Of a DNA stretch of 64,000 nt, positions 7,620 to 16,797 are shown piece after piece. Below the pieces are notes generated by a model. That model was given only the letters and a program-made list of their open reading frames with translations, was not told the origin of the DNA and made no database searches. Made by a program: the position numbers and the translations under genes. The first letter of the stretch is position 1. Each line of letters starts with the position of its first letter. Source of the DNA: Pseudonocardia sp. MH-G8 (GTDB taxonomy: Bacteria > Actinomycetota > Actinomycetes > Mycobacteriales > Pseudonocardiaceae); assembly GCF_002262885.1 (NCBI RefSeq), contig NZ_NKYF01000018.1, positions 115,203 to 179,202 on the forward strand, given 5' to 3'.

Positions 7620-9308
7620 CTACGCGAAGACCAGGTACAGGGCGAGGGTGAGGACGAGCACGATCCCGCCGAGCACGACCGGGGACTGCCACCAGCTGCC
7701 CTCGTCCTCACCGCCGCGCCCCCGCTCCCGCGGGGTCAGCGACCAGACCAGCCCGGCCAGCTCGGACTCCGGGCGCGGCGCGGTCACCATCGTCACGACC
7801 ACGCTCACCGCGATCCCGACGACGAACGCGGCGCTCGCCCCGATGAACGACCCCGCCTGCGACGACACCCCGATCACCCCGGTCCGCACCAGCGCGTCCA
7901 CGGTGACCGCCGCGATCGTGCCCGCGATCAACCCGGTCCAGCCCGCCGTGCCGCTCATCCGCTTCCAGAACAGACCCAGGATGAAGATCGCGAACAGCGG
8001 GGCGTTGAAGAAGCTGAACAACGCCTGGATGTAGTCCATCAGGTTCTCGAAGCTGCCCGCGATGAACGCCGTGCCGATCGCCAGCAGGCAGCCCACCACG
8101 GTGACCGCCCGCCCCACCCGCAGGTAGTAGTCGTCCGGGCGGCCCGGGCGGATCCAGTCCTGCCACAGGTCGTAGGTGAACACCGTGTTCAACGAGCTCA
8201 CGTTCGCGGCCATGCCCGCCATGAACGAGGCCAGCAGCCCGGCCAGCGCCACCCCGAGGATCCCGTTGGGCAGGACCTCACCCATCAGCAGGGTCAGGGC
8301 GTCGTTGTAGGTGACGTCGGACTGACCGCCGGTCTTCAGCGTGGTCAGCTGCGGCACCAGCACCCCGGCGATCATCCCCGGGATGACCACCACCAGCGGG
8401 ATCAGCGCCTTCGGGAACGCCGCGATGATCGGTGTGCGGCGCGCCGCGGACATGCTGCGCGCCGAGAGCGCCCGCTGCACCTCCGCGAAGTTCGTCGTCC
8501 AGTAGCCGAACGACAGCACGAAGCCGAGCCCGAACACGATCCCCAGCACCGACAGGAACGGGTTCGCGATCTCGGTCAGCGACGTGCCCGGCCACGACGA
8601 CACCTGCTCCGGGCCCGGCGGCAGCGCACTCACCCGCTCGACCAGCCCGTCCCACCCCCCGACCCGGGCCAGCCCGGCGACGGTGAGCGGGATCAGCAGC
8701 GCCAGGATCACGAAGAACTGCAGCACCTCGTTGTAGATCGCCGCCGACAGCCCGCCCAGGAACGTGTAGCTCAGCACCACAAGCGCCGCGACCGGGATCG
8801 CCAACTGCAGAGACCAGCCCAGCAGCGCCTCGAGGATCAGCCCCAGCGCGAACAGGTTCACCCCGGCGATCAGCACCGACGCCAGCGCGAACGTCACCGC
8901 GTTCACCCGCTGCGTGGTCGTGTTGAACCGCTTCCGCAGGAACTCCGGCACGCTGCGCGCCTTGGAGCCGTAGTAGAAGGGCATCATCACGATGCCCAGG
9001 AACACCATCGCCGGGATGGCACCGATCCAGTAGTAGTGGAACGTCGCCACCCCGTACTGGGCGCCGTTGGCCATCATGCCGATCAGCTCGATCGCGCCCA
9101 GGTTCGCCGACACGAACGCCAGGCCCGTCACCCACGCCGGCAACGACCGCCCCGACAGCAGGAAGTCCAGGCTGGAGGCGATCGACCGGCGCGCCAGCAC
9201 GCCGATGCCCAGCACCAGCACGAAGTAGAAGACGATGAACACGTAGTCGATCCACGTCGTGTCCAGCCGCTGATCGGTCTGCGCCAGCACCGCCGCTTCG
9301 GTCAGCAC
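7620..9308 (-). CDS. Sodium:solute symporter (SSS family)
   Basis: A 562-residue membrane protein from GTG 9308, preceded by a GGGGGG run. It shows 13-14 hydrophobic segments and SSS-family landmarks: YFVLVLGIGVLARR near the N-terminus, SLDFLLSGRSLPAWVTGLAF, the FLGGLSAAIYNEVLQFF region and FGYWTTNFAEVQRALSAR. This pattern resembles SGLT-like sugar or inositol symporters more than proline or acetate carriers, but the substrate cannot be read from sequence. It is followed by the small membrane protein at 7333-7608. A charged C-terminal segment (TPRERGRGGEDEG) precedes a last helix. Confidence 0.88.
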   Translation of the reverse strand: MLTEAAVLAQTDQRLDTTWIDYVFIVFYFVLVLGIGVLARRSIASSLDFLLSGRSLPAWVTGLAFVSANLGAIELIGMMANGAQYGVATFHYYWIGAIPAMVFLGIVMMPFYYGSKARSVPEFLRKRFNTTTQRVNAVTFALASVLIAGVNLFALGLILEALLGWSLQLAIPVAALVVLSYTFLGGLSAAIYNEVLQFFVILALLIPLTVAGLARVGGWDGLVERVSALPPGPEQVSSWPGTSLTEIANPFLSVLGIVFGLGFVLSFGYWTTNFAEVQRALSARSMSAARRTPIIAAFPKALIPLVVVIPGMIAGVLVPQLTTLKTGGQSDVTYNDALTLLMGEVLPNGILGVALAGLLASFMAGMAANVSSLNTVFTYDLWQDWIRPGRPDDYYLRVGRAVTVVGCLLAIGTAFIAGSFENLMDYIQALFSFFNAPLFAIFILGLFWKRMSGTAGWTGLIAGTIAAVTVDALVRTGVIGVSSQAGSFIGASAAFVVGIAVSVVVTMVTAPRPESELAGLVWSLTPRERGRGGEDEGSWWQSPVVLGGIVLVLTLALYLVFA

Positions 9309-9625
9309 CAGATCCCCCCTCTCGCTCCGGCCACCACGCTCCGCGGATCATTCGCCACCCTCTGCGATCCCGCCACACGGGACCACCGATCGGGCGCCGG
9401 TACCGCAGGATCCGCATCACCGGTCGTCCACAGCAGTAGCCACGACCGCGGGCGACCGGAACCACGGATCGTGGACGGCCGCCGTCGGCGGCGCTGCAGT
9501 GATCATCGCGGCGCGCTCTTGCCTCCGCGCGCTGTGCGTGCCACCGTCGCGACGGCGTCCGGCGACGGTGCGGACACAGGAACGGTGGGGGGCAGCGTGC
9601 ACGTGGGTCGCCGCGCCGGGATCCG
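9309..9625. other. Divergent intergenic region between symporter and ABC operon
   Basis: This 317-base stretch separates the minus-strand symporter from the plus-strand sugar ABC operon and should hold both promoters. I see no clear -35/-10 pair, no RNA gene and no long repeat. A short CCAC-N5-GTGG dyad (around 9462-9474, approximate) is the only symmetry. Confidence 0.3.
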
Positions 9626-10525
9626 ATGACGCGCGCCGCCCTGCGCGCGGCCGACCCGGTGCCCGGCCCGCCGGCCGCGCGCGCCCGGCGACGGCGGTCG
9701 GACGCGTGGCCGCTCGTCCTCCCGGCCTTGCTGCCGGTCGCGCTCTTCAGCGTCTACCCGCTGGTCCAGGGCCTGTACCTGGGCTTCACCGACGCCCGCG
9801 CGGGCCGCGGTGTCGTCACCAGCTTCACCGGGTTCGACAACCTCACCCGGCTGCTGTCCGACGAGCTGTTCTGGTCCTCGTTCCGCATCGGGATCATCTG
9901 GGCGTTCTCGGTGACCGTGCTGCAGTTCGCCGCGGGCATGGGGCTCGCGCTCCTGCTGAACGAGGACCTGCGCCTGCGCTGGTTGGCCCGCACGCTGGCG
10001 CTCGTGCCGTGGGCGATGCCGCCGGTGATCATCGCGATCATGTGGCGGCTGCTGCTCAACCCGAACCACGGCCCGCTGCCGGGCGGGGTGAACTGGCTCG
10101 GTGAGTTCTCCACGGCGCTGCCGGCCGTGATCGTCATCGGGGTGTGGGCGGGCATGCCGCAGACCACGATCACGCTGCTCGCCGGGCTGCAGACGATCGA
10201 CGGTGCCCTGCACGAGGCGGCCGCCGTGGACGGGGCCGGGCCGTGGCGCCGGTTCTGGCACGTCACGCTGCCCGGCCTGCGCCCGGTGATCGTCGCCATC
10301 ACCACGCTCGACCTCATCTGGAACCTCAACTCGTTCGCCCTGGTCTACGTGCTCACCGCGGGCGGCCCCGGCGGGCAGACGATGCTGCCGATGCTCTTCG
10401 CCTACAACGCGGCCTTCCGCTACGGCGAGTTCGGCTACGCCTCGGCGATGGGCGGCGTGATGGTGGTGCTCGTCGTCGGGTTCCTGCTGTTCTACCTGCG
10501 CGCGCAGCTGCGGAGGATGCCGTGA
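9626..10525 (+). CDS. Sugar ABC transporter permease (MalF/UgpA type)
   Basis: A 299-residue inner-membrane permease with six main hydrophobic segments. WPLVLPALLPVALFSVYPLV is the first helix and LYLGFTDAR follows, as in MalF-type proteins of the CUT1 family. The ABC-ATPase contact loop (EAA motif) is ALHEAAAVDGAGPWRRFWHV, followed by TLPGLRPVIV. The gene overlaps the next permease by GTGA, so the two are coupled. The operon encodes two permeases and a binding protein but no ATPase. Confidence 0.9.
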   Translation: MTRAALRAADPVPGPPAARARRRRSDAWPLVLPALLPVALFSVYPLVQGLYLGFTDARAGRGVVTSFTGFDNLTRLLSDELFWSSFRIGIIWAFSVTVLQFAAGMGLALLLNEDLRLRWLARTLALVPWAMPPVIIAIMWRLLLNPNHGPLPGGVNWLGEFSTALPAVIVIGVWAGMPQTTITLLAGLQTIDGALHEAAAVDGAGPWRRFWHVTLPGLRPVIVAITTLDLIWNLNSFALVYVLTAGGPGGQTMLPMLFAYNAAFRYGEFGYASAMGGVMVVLVVGFLLFYLRAQLRRMP

Positions 10526-11334
10526 GGCGCCCGCTGCAGTACGTCGCGCTCGCCTGCTACCTGGCCTTCCTGGGCTTCCCGCTGCTCTGGCTGCTCGGCA
10601 CCGCGTTGAAGGGGCCCGGCGAGCTGGCCACGGGCGGGCTGGTGCCCCTCTCCCCCACGCTCGCGAACTTCGGCGACGCGGTGGCGCGCGCCGACCTCGT
10701 CACGGCCGCGACCAACAGCCTGGTCGTCGCGCTCGGCACCACGGTGCTCGTGCTCGTGCTCGCGCTGCCCGCCGCGTACGCGCTGGCCCGCTACCGCACC
10801 CGGCTGAAGCTCGTGGCCAACGGCTGGGTGCTGGTCAGCCAGGTGTTCCCGGTGATCCTCGTCGTGGTGCCGCTGTTCCTGATCCTGCGCCAGTTCCGGC
10901 TGGTGGACAGCCTCGTCGGGCTGACGCTGGTGCACGCCGTCTACTCGCTGCCCTTCGCGCTGTGGATGCTGCAGGGCTTCATCGCCGCCATCCCGCGCGA
11001 CGTCGAGGAGGCGGGTGTGGTCGACGGCGCCGGCCGCGTGCGGGTGCTGGCGAGCATCGTGGCGCCGCTGCTGGCACCCGGCCTCGTCGCCACCGCGATG
11101 TTCACCATGATCTCGTCGTGGAACGAGTTCTTCTTCGCGCTCGTGCTGATCCAGGACCCGGCGAAGGTGACCCTCCCGCTCACCCTGGCCCGGTTCGTCG
11201 GCGCCGAGGGCCAGGTCCAGCTCGGGGCGCTCGCCGCAGGCGCGCTGCTGGCCACGGTGCCGAGCCTGCTGTTCTTCGCCGCGGTCCAGCGGCGGCTCAC
11301 GTCCGGGCTGCTCAGCGGCGCGGTGAAGGGATAG
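10522..11334 (+). CDS. Sugar ABC transporter permease (MalG/UgpE type)
   Basis: The 270-residue partner permease, started at the GTG overlapping the previous stop codon. It contains the MalG-type sequence LLWLLGTALKGPGEL and the EAA loop IPRDVEEAGVVDGAGRVRVL, with the usual LPFALWMLQGFIAAIP just before it. Six transmembrane helices are expected. It ends LLSGAVKG, the common C-terminus of CUT1 permeases. The binding-protein gene follows after six bases. Confidence 0.92.
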   Translation: MRRPLQYVALACYLAFLGFPLLWLLGTALKGPGELATGGLVPLSPTLANFGDAVARADLVTAATNSLVVALGTTVLVLVLALPAAYALARYRTRLKLVANGWVLVSQVFPVILVVVPLFLILRQFRLVDSLVGLTLVHAVYSLPFALWMLQGFIAAIPRDVEEAGVVDGAGRVRVLASIVAPLLAPGLVATAMFTMISSWNEFFFALVLIQDPAKVTLPLTLARFVGAEGQVQLGALAAGALLATVPSLLFFAAVQRRLTSGLLSGAVKG

Positions 11335-11340
11335 GAAGAC

Positions 11341-12618
11341 ATGCACCTGCGCAGGCTGGGTCTCGCCGTCGCGGCTGTCCTGCTGACCGGCTGTGCCACC
11401 ACGCCGGTCGGGCCCGAGGTCGACGAGGGCACCGGCCCCGTCACGCTCACCTTCCAGAGCCTCGCGTTCCAGGAACCGAGCGTCGCCGCCACGGAGCGGA
11501 TCGTCGCCGCCTGGAACGCCGCGCACCCCGACGTCCAGGTGGAGCTGACGCAGGGCAGCTGGGACTCGGTGCACGACCAGCTGGTGACGCAGTTCCAGGG
11601 CGGCACGGCACCTGATGTCATCCACGACGAGTCGGCCGACATCAGCGGCTTCGCCCGCCAGGGCTACCTCGCCGACCTCGCGCCGCACCTGTCCGACGAG
11701 ACCCGCGAGGCCGTGCCGCAGGGCGTGTGGGACGCCGTCACCGTCGACGGGACGACCGTCGCCGCCCCGACGCTGCTGCAGTCCTACGTCGTGTTCGCGA
11801 ACACGACGATGCTGGAGCAGGCGGGTGTCCCGATCCCGACGAGCCCGACCCTGACCTGGGACGAGCTCGCCGCCGCGGCGCGCAGCACCACCACCGCGAC
11901 GACCACCGGGCTGGGCTGGGGCCTGCGGCAGCCGACGGCCACGGTCATGAGCCTCGGCATGGGCTTCGGTGGCACCTTCTTCACCGGCACCGGCGAGGCC
12001 ACGGCCGTGCAGATCGGCGACGCCGAACTGGAGGTGCCTCGACGCATCCACGAGATGGCCTACGTCGACCGGTCCCTGGACCCGACCTCGCTCACGCAGA
12101 GCGGCTCCGACGTGGTCACCACGTTCCTCGACGGGCGCTACGCCATGGTCGTGGCCGGCAGCTACCTGGCACAGCAGATCGCGGAGGCCGCGCCGCCCGG
12201 CTTCTCCTGGACCGTGCTCCCCGCGCTGGCCGGCACCTCACCGGAACAGGCCGCCAACCCGCAGACGCTCTCGGTGCCCGCCGACAGCCCGCACGTCGCC
12301 GAGGCCGCCGACTTCATCGAGTTCTACCTGCAGGCGGAGAACCTCGCGGCGGTGGCGCAGGGTGAGTGGCTGATCCCCACCACCGGGGCGGCGCGCGGCA
12401 TGGTGGCGACCCACACGCGCGGGCAGAACGGCTGGGCCTCCACCCTCTCGGGGGCGGAGTACCTGACCACGGCCCCGTTCCAGGCGGTGACCGACTACCC
12501 GCAGTGGAAGGACCAGATCGCCACTCCCGCCCTGCAGCGCTACCTGGGCAACCAGAGCGACCTCGCGACCCTGCAACGCGAGCTGCAGGAAGGTTGGACG
12601 CAGGTGAGCGGCGGCTGA
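11341..12618 (+). CDS. Sugar ABC transporter substrate-binding lipoprotein
   Basis: A 425-residue extracellular binding protein. The N-terminus is a lipoprotein signal, MHLRRLGLAVAAVLLTGC, with the lipobox cysteine at residue 18. The mature part follows the type-1 periplasmic-binding fold of CUT1 sugar receptors (TERIVAAWNAAHPDVQVEL, then FQGGTAPDVIHDE). It closes the permease-permease-receptor operon. The ligand is probably an oligosaccharide or sugar derivative, but cannot be named. A palindromic repeat begins 14 bases after the stop. Confidence 0.9.
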   Translation: MHLRRLGLAVAAVLLTGCATTPVGPEVDEGTGPVTLTFQSLAFQEPSVAATERIVAAWNAAHPDVQVELTQGSWDSVHDQLVTQFQGGTAPDVIHDESADISGFARQGYLADLAPHLSDETREAVPQGVWDAVTVDGTTVAAPTLLQSYVVFANTTMLEQAGVPIPTSPTLTWDELAAAARSTTTATTTGLGWGLRQPTATVMSLGMGFGGTFFTGTGEATAVQIGDAELEVPRRIHEMAYVDRSLDPTSLTQSGSDVVTTFLDGRYAMVVAGSYLAQQIAEAAPPGFSWTVLPALAGTSPEQAANPQTLSVPADSPHVAEAADFIEFYLQAENLAAVAQGEWLIPTTGAARGMVATHTRGQNGWASTLSGAEYLTTAPFQAVTDYPQWKDQIATPALQRYLGNQSDLATLQRELQEGWTQVSGG

Positions 12619-12631
12619 GGCCCCCGGGCGC

Positions 12632-12680
12632 AACGAACGGCACTTTCGTCGCTTCCTAGCCGACGAAAGTGCCGTCCGTT
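12632..12680. repeat. Palindromic repeat, family A, copy 1
   Basis: Two 20-base arms (12632-12651 and 12661-12680) match as an inverted repeat with a single mismatch around a nine-base loop ending CTAGC. The arm core is GAACGGCACTTTCGTCG. The same sequence occurs at 19366-19416, and weaker copies at 19450-19500 and 46033-46082. This copy lies just after the binding-protein stop codon and could act as a transcript-end hairpin, but it has no T-run. Confidence 0.85.
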
Positions 12681-12735
12681 CGGCAGGGGTGGCGCGTGAT
12701 CGGTGTGAGCGGCACGTCAGCGTGCTCGCCGCCGC

Positions 12736-13251
12736 TCAGCCCGGCGAGATCAGGGTGCCGGACGCCGCCCGCGACGGCAGCGGCTTCGCGAAGTAGCGGC
12801 TCGACTCCGAGTCGGCGTAGTGGCCGAACGCCGGCATCGGCGCGTAACCCGAGCTCGCGTACAGCGCGATCGCCTCGGGCTGGCGGGTGCCGGTCTCCAG
12901 CACGAGGCGCGCGTGCCCGGCCGCGGCGGCGGCGCGCTCCAGCTCGGCCAGCACGGCGCGGGCGTGGCCGTGCCCGCGGTGCGCGGCGTTCACGTACATC
13001 CGCTTGACCTCGGCGTCGCCGTCGCGCAGGGCGGGCGCCTCCCCAGCGCGCCGCGACCGCCAGCCGCCGCACGCCACCGGCTGCCCGTCCGCGTACCCGA
13101 CGACGAAGAAGCCGGCGGGCGGCGCGAACTCCCCCGGGTCGAGCACCGTGGCGTCCTCGCCGCCGTAGCGCTCGACGTAGACCTGCTGGACCTCGGCGAT
13201 CAGGCGGGCGGCGTCGGGGTGGTCAAGGGGCGTCGGGCGGAGATCGAGCAC
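12736..13251 (-). CDS. GNAT family N-acetyltransferase
   Basis: A 171-residue protein with the acetyl-CoA binding signature of GNAT enzymes: motif A is VKRMYVNAAHRGHGHARAVL (the R/Q-x-x-G-x-G/A loop being RGHGHA) and the C-terminal half has LVLETGTRQPEAIALYASSG. I chose GTG 13251 because TAGGAT lies seven bases upstream, fitting a leaderless transcript; a GTG at 13275 would add eight residues. The substrate is unknown. It faces away from the ABC operon and is followed by nothing in its own direction. Confidence 0.82.
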   Translation of the reverse strand: MLDLRPTPLDHPDAARLIAEVQQVYVERYGGEDATVLDPGEFAPPAGFFVVGYADGQPVACGGWRSRRAGEAPALRDGDAEVKRMYVNAAHRGHGHARAVLAELERAAAAAGHARLVLETGTRQPEAIALYASSGYAPMPAFGHYADSESSRYFAKPLPSRAASGTLISPG

Positions 13252-13294
13252 GCCGTCGATCCTACGAGCGGTCACTCGCCGGTCCGCCCGTCGA

Positions 13295-14560
13295 TCAGCT
13301 CGCGGACCGCGTCGAGGTGTCCTGCATGCCCGCCGTCGGCTCCCGCACCCGGCCCGCGCTCATCACGGCCGCCAGGCTGAGCGCGGCCAGCAGCGCCACG
13401 ACCACCAGCAGCACCGGGTAGCCGGCCAGATCGGTGAGCGCCGCGAGCAGCACGGGCAGGAGGAAGCCGATGTAGGTGAACGCGTAGTAGACGGCCGTGA
13501 GGCCGGCGAGCTGGGCGGGCTCGGCCATCCGCTGCACCTCGATCAGGCCGGCCACCAGCAGGAGCCCGTATCCCGCGCCGAGCACGACCGCGGCCGGCAC
13601 GGCGAGCACGGGGGACGTCAGGGCGGCGGCCGCCGCGGCGCCGAGCAGTCCGACGACGAGGGCCACGAGCCCGAGACGCGCGCCCGTGGCCGGCGAGAGC
13701 TTGCGGGCCCACGACTGCACGGCGATGCCGGTGCCGAGCGTCACCGTGGTGAGCAGCGTGGCGTAGACCAGCCCGAAGCCGGCCAGCTGCGGACTCAGCG
13801 CGGCGGGCTGCACGGCGAAGGCCAGCGCGGGCGCCCCGAACACCCAGGGCGCCATCGGCACGACGACCCGGCGGAACCGCCGCGGCAGGTGCACCCGCAG
13901 GCCGGACCGGAACGCCCCGGGCGGGCGCGTCTCGGGCAAGCGCACCACCAGGGCCACCACGACGGCGGTCAGCACGATGTGCACGAGGTAGGGCAGCTCC
14001 ATCGGCAGCGGGGCCCATTGCGCGAGCACCCCGGCCACCAGCGGCCCGGCGCAGAACCCCGCCGACAGCCCGAGCGCCGCCCGGCGCGCGCCCGCCGCGG
14101 CGTCCGCCCCCGGGTCCCACGGTGCCTGCGACAGCTCCTTGACCCACGTGGTGCCCACGGCCATCGCGATGCCGGTGACCGCCCCGAACAGGAACCGGCC
14201 GGTGTAGAGCGCGGGCTCGGACACCGCGGCCACACCGCCGAGCGCGAGCACGCCACTGGCCGGCGCCGACACCACCAGCGAGGGCAGCAGCAACCGCCGC
14301 CGCCCCCACCGGTCCGACGCCGGGCCGCCCAGCAGCAGGCCGGGCACGAGCCCCGCGGCGTAGACGCCGAAGAACGCCGCCACGGTCACCGCCGAGTAGT
14401 GCGCCTGCTCCCGGTACATCACCATCAGCGAACTGAACTGGTTCGCCCCGTACCCGATCGCGAACAGAGCCGCCGCCGCCCGCATCCATCCCTGCACGCC
14501 CACCATGCTGCGCGCCGGACGGTTCGGCCGCGCCCGAACTGTGGCCGGAAGCTCAGGCAC
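13295..14560 (-). CDS. MFS transporter
   Basis: A major facilitator superfamily protein of up to 421 residues with about 12 hydrophobic segments. The loop 2-3 motif is GGPASDRWGRRRLLLPSL, and helix 4 holds YTGRFLFGAVTGIAMAVGTTW. The longest reading starts at a GTG that overlaps the malate synthase stop codon, suggesting co-transcription. An internal ATG at 14506, just before the first helix, is also possible. No substrate can be named. Linkage to glcB would fit a carrier for a small carboxylate, but that is only a guess from position. Confidence 0.8.
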   Translation of the reverse strand: MPELPATVRARPNRPARSMVGVQGWMRAAAALFAIGYGANQFSSLMVMYREQAHYSAVTVAAFFGVYAAGLVPGLLLGGPASDRWGRRRLLLPSLVVSAPASGVLALGGVAAVSEPALYTGRFLFGAVTGIAMAVGTTWVKELSQAPWDPGADAAAGARRAALGLSAGFCAGPLVAGVLAQWAPLPMELPYLVHIVLTAVVVALVVRLPETRPPGAFRSGLRVHLPRRFRRVVVPMAPWVFGAPALAFAVQPAALSPQLAGFGLVYATLLTTVTLGTGIAVQSWARKLSPATGARLGLVALVVGLLGAAAAAALTSPVLAVPAAVVLGAGYGLLLVAGLIEVQRMAEPAQLAGLTAVYYAFTYIGFLLPVLLAALTDLAGYPVLLVVVALLAALSLAAVMSAGRVREPTAGMQDTSTRSAS

Positions 14561-16703
14561 CGGCCTTGGCCGTACGACGCCAGGTGGTCAGCACGCGCTC
14601 GGTGTAGCCGTTGGGCTCGGTGCGGCCGGTGAACACCAGCTCCAGCGCCGCCTGGAACGACGGGCTCGCGTCGAGGTCGGACGCCATCGGCGCGTAACCC
14701 GGCTCCCCGGCGTTCTGCTCGTCGACGAGCACGGCCATCCGTGCGAACGTCTCGCGCACCCCTGTCTCGTCGACGAGGCCGTGGTGCAGCCAGTTGGCGA
14801 TGAGCTGGCTGGAGATCCGCAGCGTGGCGCGGTCCTCCATCAGCCCGACGCCCTCCAGGTCCGGCACGGTCGAGCAACCGATGCCCAGGCCCACCCAGCG
14901 CACCACGTAGCCGAGGATCGACTGGGCGTTGGTCTCCAGCTCGTGCTGCTTCTCCTCCTCGGGGAGCTCACCGGTGAGCAGCGGGACCTCCAGCAACAGC
15001 CGCCGGCCGGTCTCCCGGCCGGCGAGCTCGCGCTGGCGGGCGGCGACGTCGATGCGCAGGTAGTGCAGCGCGTGCAGGGTGGCGGCCGTCGGAGAGGGCA
15101 CCCAGGCGGTGTTGGCGCCCGCCTGGGGGTGGGCGCCCTTCGTGGCGAGCAGCTCGGCCATCGCGGCGGGCTTCGCGAACATGCCCTTGCCCACCTGCGC
15201 GTTGCCGACGAACCCGGCGCGCAGCGCCACGTCGACGTTGCGGTCCTCGTAGCCCTGCAGCCACGCCGTGGACTTCATGTCGTTCTTGCGCACCACCGGG
15301 CCGGCGAGGAAGTCGGAGTGGATCTCGTCGCCGGTGCGGTCGAGGAACCCGGTGTTCACGAAGATCACGCGGTCCTGCGCCTGCGCGATGCACGCGTCGA
15401 GGGTGAGCGAGGTGCGCTTCTCCTCGTCCATGATCCCGACCTTGAGGGTGGCGGGCACGAGCCCGAGCGCCTCCTCGACGGCGGCGAACAGCTCGGCGGT
15501 GAGCGCGACCTCGTCGGGCCCGTGCTGCTTGGGCTTGACGATGTAGACGCTGCCGGCGCGCGAGTTGGAGTAAAGGCCACGCCCACGCAGGTCGTGCAGG
15601 GCGGCGGTGGCCGCGACGAGCGCGTCGAGCACGCCCTCGCCGACCGGCTGCCCGTCCACCAGCACGGCGTCGGTGAACATGTGGTGCCCGCAGGTGCGCA
15701 CGAGCATCAGGGAGCGCCCGTGCAGGGTGAGCGCCGAGCCGTCCGGTGCCGTGTACTCCCGGTCGCCGTTGACCCGCCGCTCGACGGTCTCGCCGCCCTT
15801 CTCGAACCGCGAGACCAGCTCACCGGTCATCAGGCCCAGCCAGGTTCGGTAGGCCAGCGCCTTGTCCTCGCCGTCGACGGTGGCCACGGAGTCCTCGAGG
15901 TCGACGATCGTGGTGATCGCTGACTCGAGCGCCACGTCGGCGACGTCGGCGTGGTGCTGGCGCCCGACCTGGTGCTCGGGGTCGATCGTGAGCTCGACGT
16001 GCAGGTTGTGGTGGCGCAGCAGGATGGCCTCGACGGCGCCCTGCGACCCGCCGCCGCCGTCGGAGCCGCTGCGGTGGCCGGCGAACTGCCCCGCGTCGGC
16101 GAGGCCCGTCTCCCCCGTGCCCGTCGCGACGACCAGCCGCCCGTTCTCCACCCGGTAGGCCGTGGCGTCGGCGTGGCTGCCCTGGGCGAGCGGGAAGAAC
16201 TCGTCGAGCAGGCGGTCGGACTCGGCGATGACCTGGGCCCCGCGCTTCTCGTCGTAGCCGCGGGCGAGCTCGTGGTCGAGCGGGAGGGCATCGGTGCCGT
16301 AGAGCGCGTCGTAGAGCGAGCCCCAGCGGGCGTTCGCCGCGTTCAGCGCGTAGCGCGGCACGGTGGCCGGCACCACGAGCTGCGGGCCGGCGATCTCGGC
16401 GATCTCCGGGTCGACGCGGTCGACCGCCACCTTCGGCTCGGCCGGCGGCACCAGATAGCCGATCTCGGTGAGGAAGGCCTCGTAGGCCGCGGCGTCTCCC
16501 CCGCCGTTCTCGGCGTGCCACGCGTCGAGCTTCGCCTGCAGCTCGTCGCGACGCCGCAGCAGCTGTGTGATCCGGCCGTCGAACCGGCCGTGCAGCGCGG
16601 CGAGCGTGGACCAGAACCACTCCGGCTCCAGGTCGAGGCCGGGCAGCAGCTCGTCGGCCACGAACGCCCTCAGTGCCGGGTCGACCTGCAGTTGCGCACT
16701 CAT
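14553..16703 (-). CDS. glcB: Malate synthase G
   Basis: A 716-residue protein matching the length (about 720) and sequence of monomeric malate synthase G, which condenses glyoxylate and acetyl-CoA to malate. Conserved pieces are TTIVDLEDSVATVDGEDK, the VYIVKPKQHGPDEVAL segment and LKVGIMDEEKRTSLTL with the active-site acidic residues, and ARQRELAGRETGRRLLL near the C-terminus. GGAGGG precedes the ATG. It is divergent from glcDEF, whose product glyoxylate it consumes. An IclR-type inverted repeat lies 70-90 bases upstream of the start. Confidence 0.96.
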   Translation of the reverse strand: MSAQLQVDPALRAFVADELLPGLDLEPEWFWSTLAALHGRFDGRITQLLRRRDELQAKLDAWHAENGGGDAAAYEAFLTEIGYLVPPAEPKVAVDRVDPEIAEIAGPQLVVPATVPRYALNAANARWGSLYDALYGTDALPLDHELARGYDEKRGAQVIAESDRLLDEFFPLAQGSHADATAYRVENGRLVVATGTGETGLADAGQFAGHRSGSDGGGGSQGAVEAILLRHHNLHVELTIDPEHQVGRQHHADVADVALESAITTIVDLEDSVATVDGEDKALAYRTWLGLMTGELVSRFEKGGETVERRVNGDREYTAPDGSALTLHGRSLMLVRTCGHHMFTDAVLVDGQPVGEGVLDALVAATAALHDLRGRGLYSNSRAGSVYIVKPKQHGPDEVALTAELFAAVEEALGLVPATLKVGIMDEEKRTSLTLDACIAQAQDRVIFVNTGFLDRTGDEIHSDFLAGPVVRKNDMKSTAWLQGYEDRNVDVALRAGFVGNAQVGKGMFAKPAAMAELLATKGAHPQAGANTAWVPSPTAATLHALHYLRIDVAARQRELAGRETGRRLLLEVPLLTGELPEEEKQHELETNAQSILGYVVRWVGLGIGCSTVPDLEGVGLMEDRATLRISSQLIANWLHHGLVDETGVRETFARMAVLVDEQNAGEPGYAPMASDLDASPSFQAALELVFTGRTEPNGYTERVLTTWRRTAKAGA

Positions 16704-16774
16704 CTCTCACCCTCCGGTCGGCAGGACGCACGACGGGTACCCGCCCGGCGACTTTTCTACCAGACGGACTTGCA

Positions 16775-16791
16775 CTTCCGCATCGCGGAAG
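16775..16791. promoter_or_regulatory. CTTCCGC-N3-GCGGAAG inverted repeat (IclR-type operator) upstream of glcB
   Basis: A perfect seven-base inverted repeat with a three-base spacer. TTCCGC-N3-GCGGAA is the kind of site bound by IclR-family regulators, which often control glyoxylate and allantoin genes in actinobacteria. It sits in the glcB-glcD divergent region, upstream of glcB. No IclR gene is present in the window, so the regulator would be encoded elsewhere. Confidence 0.55.
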
Positions 16792-16797
16792 CAACAC

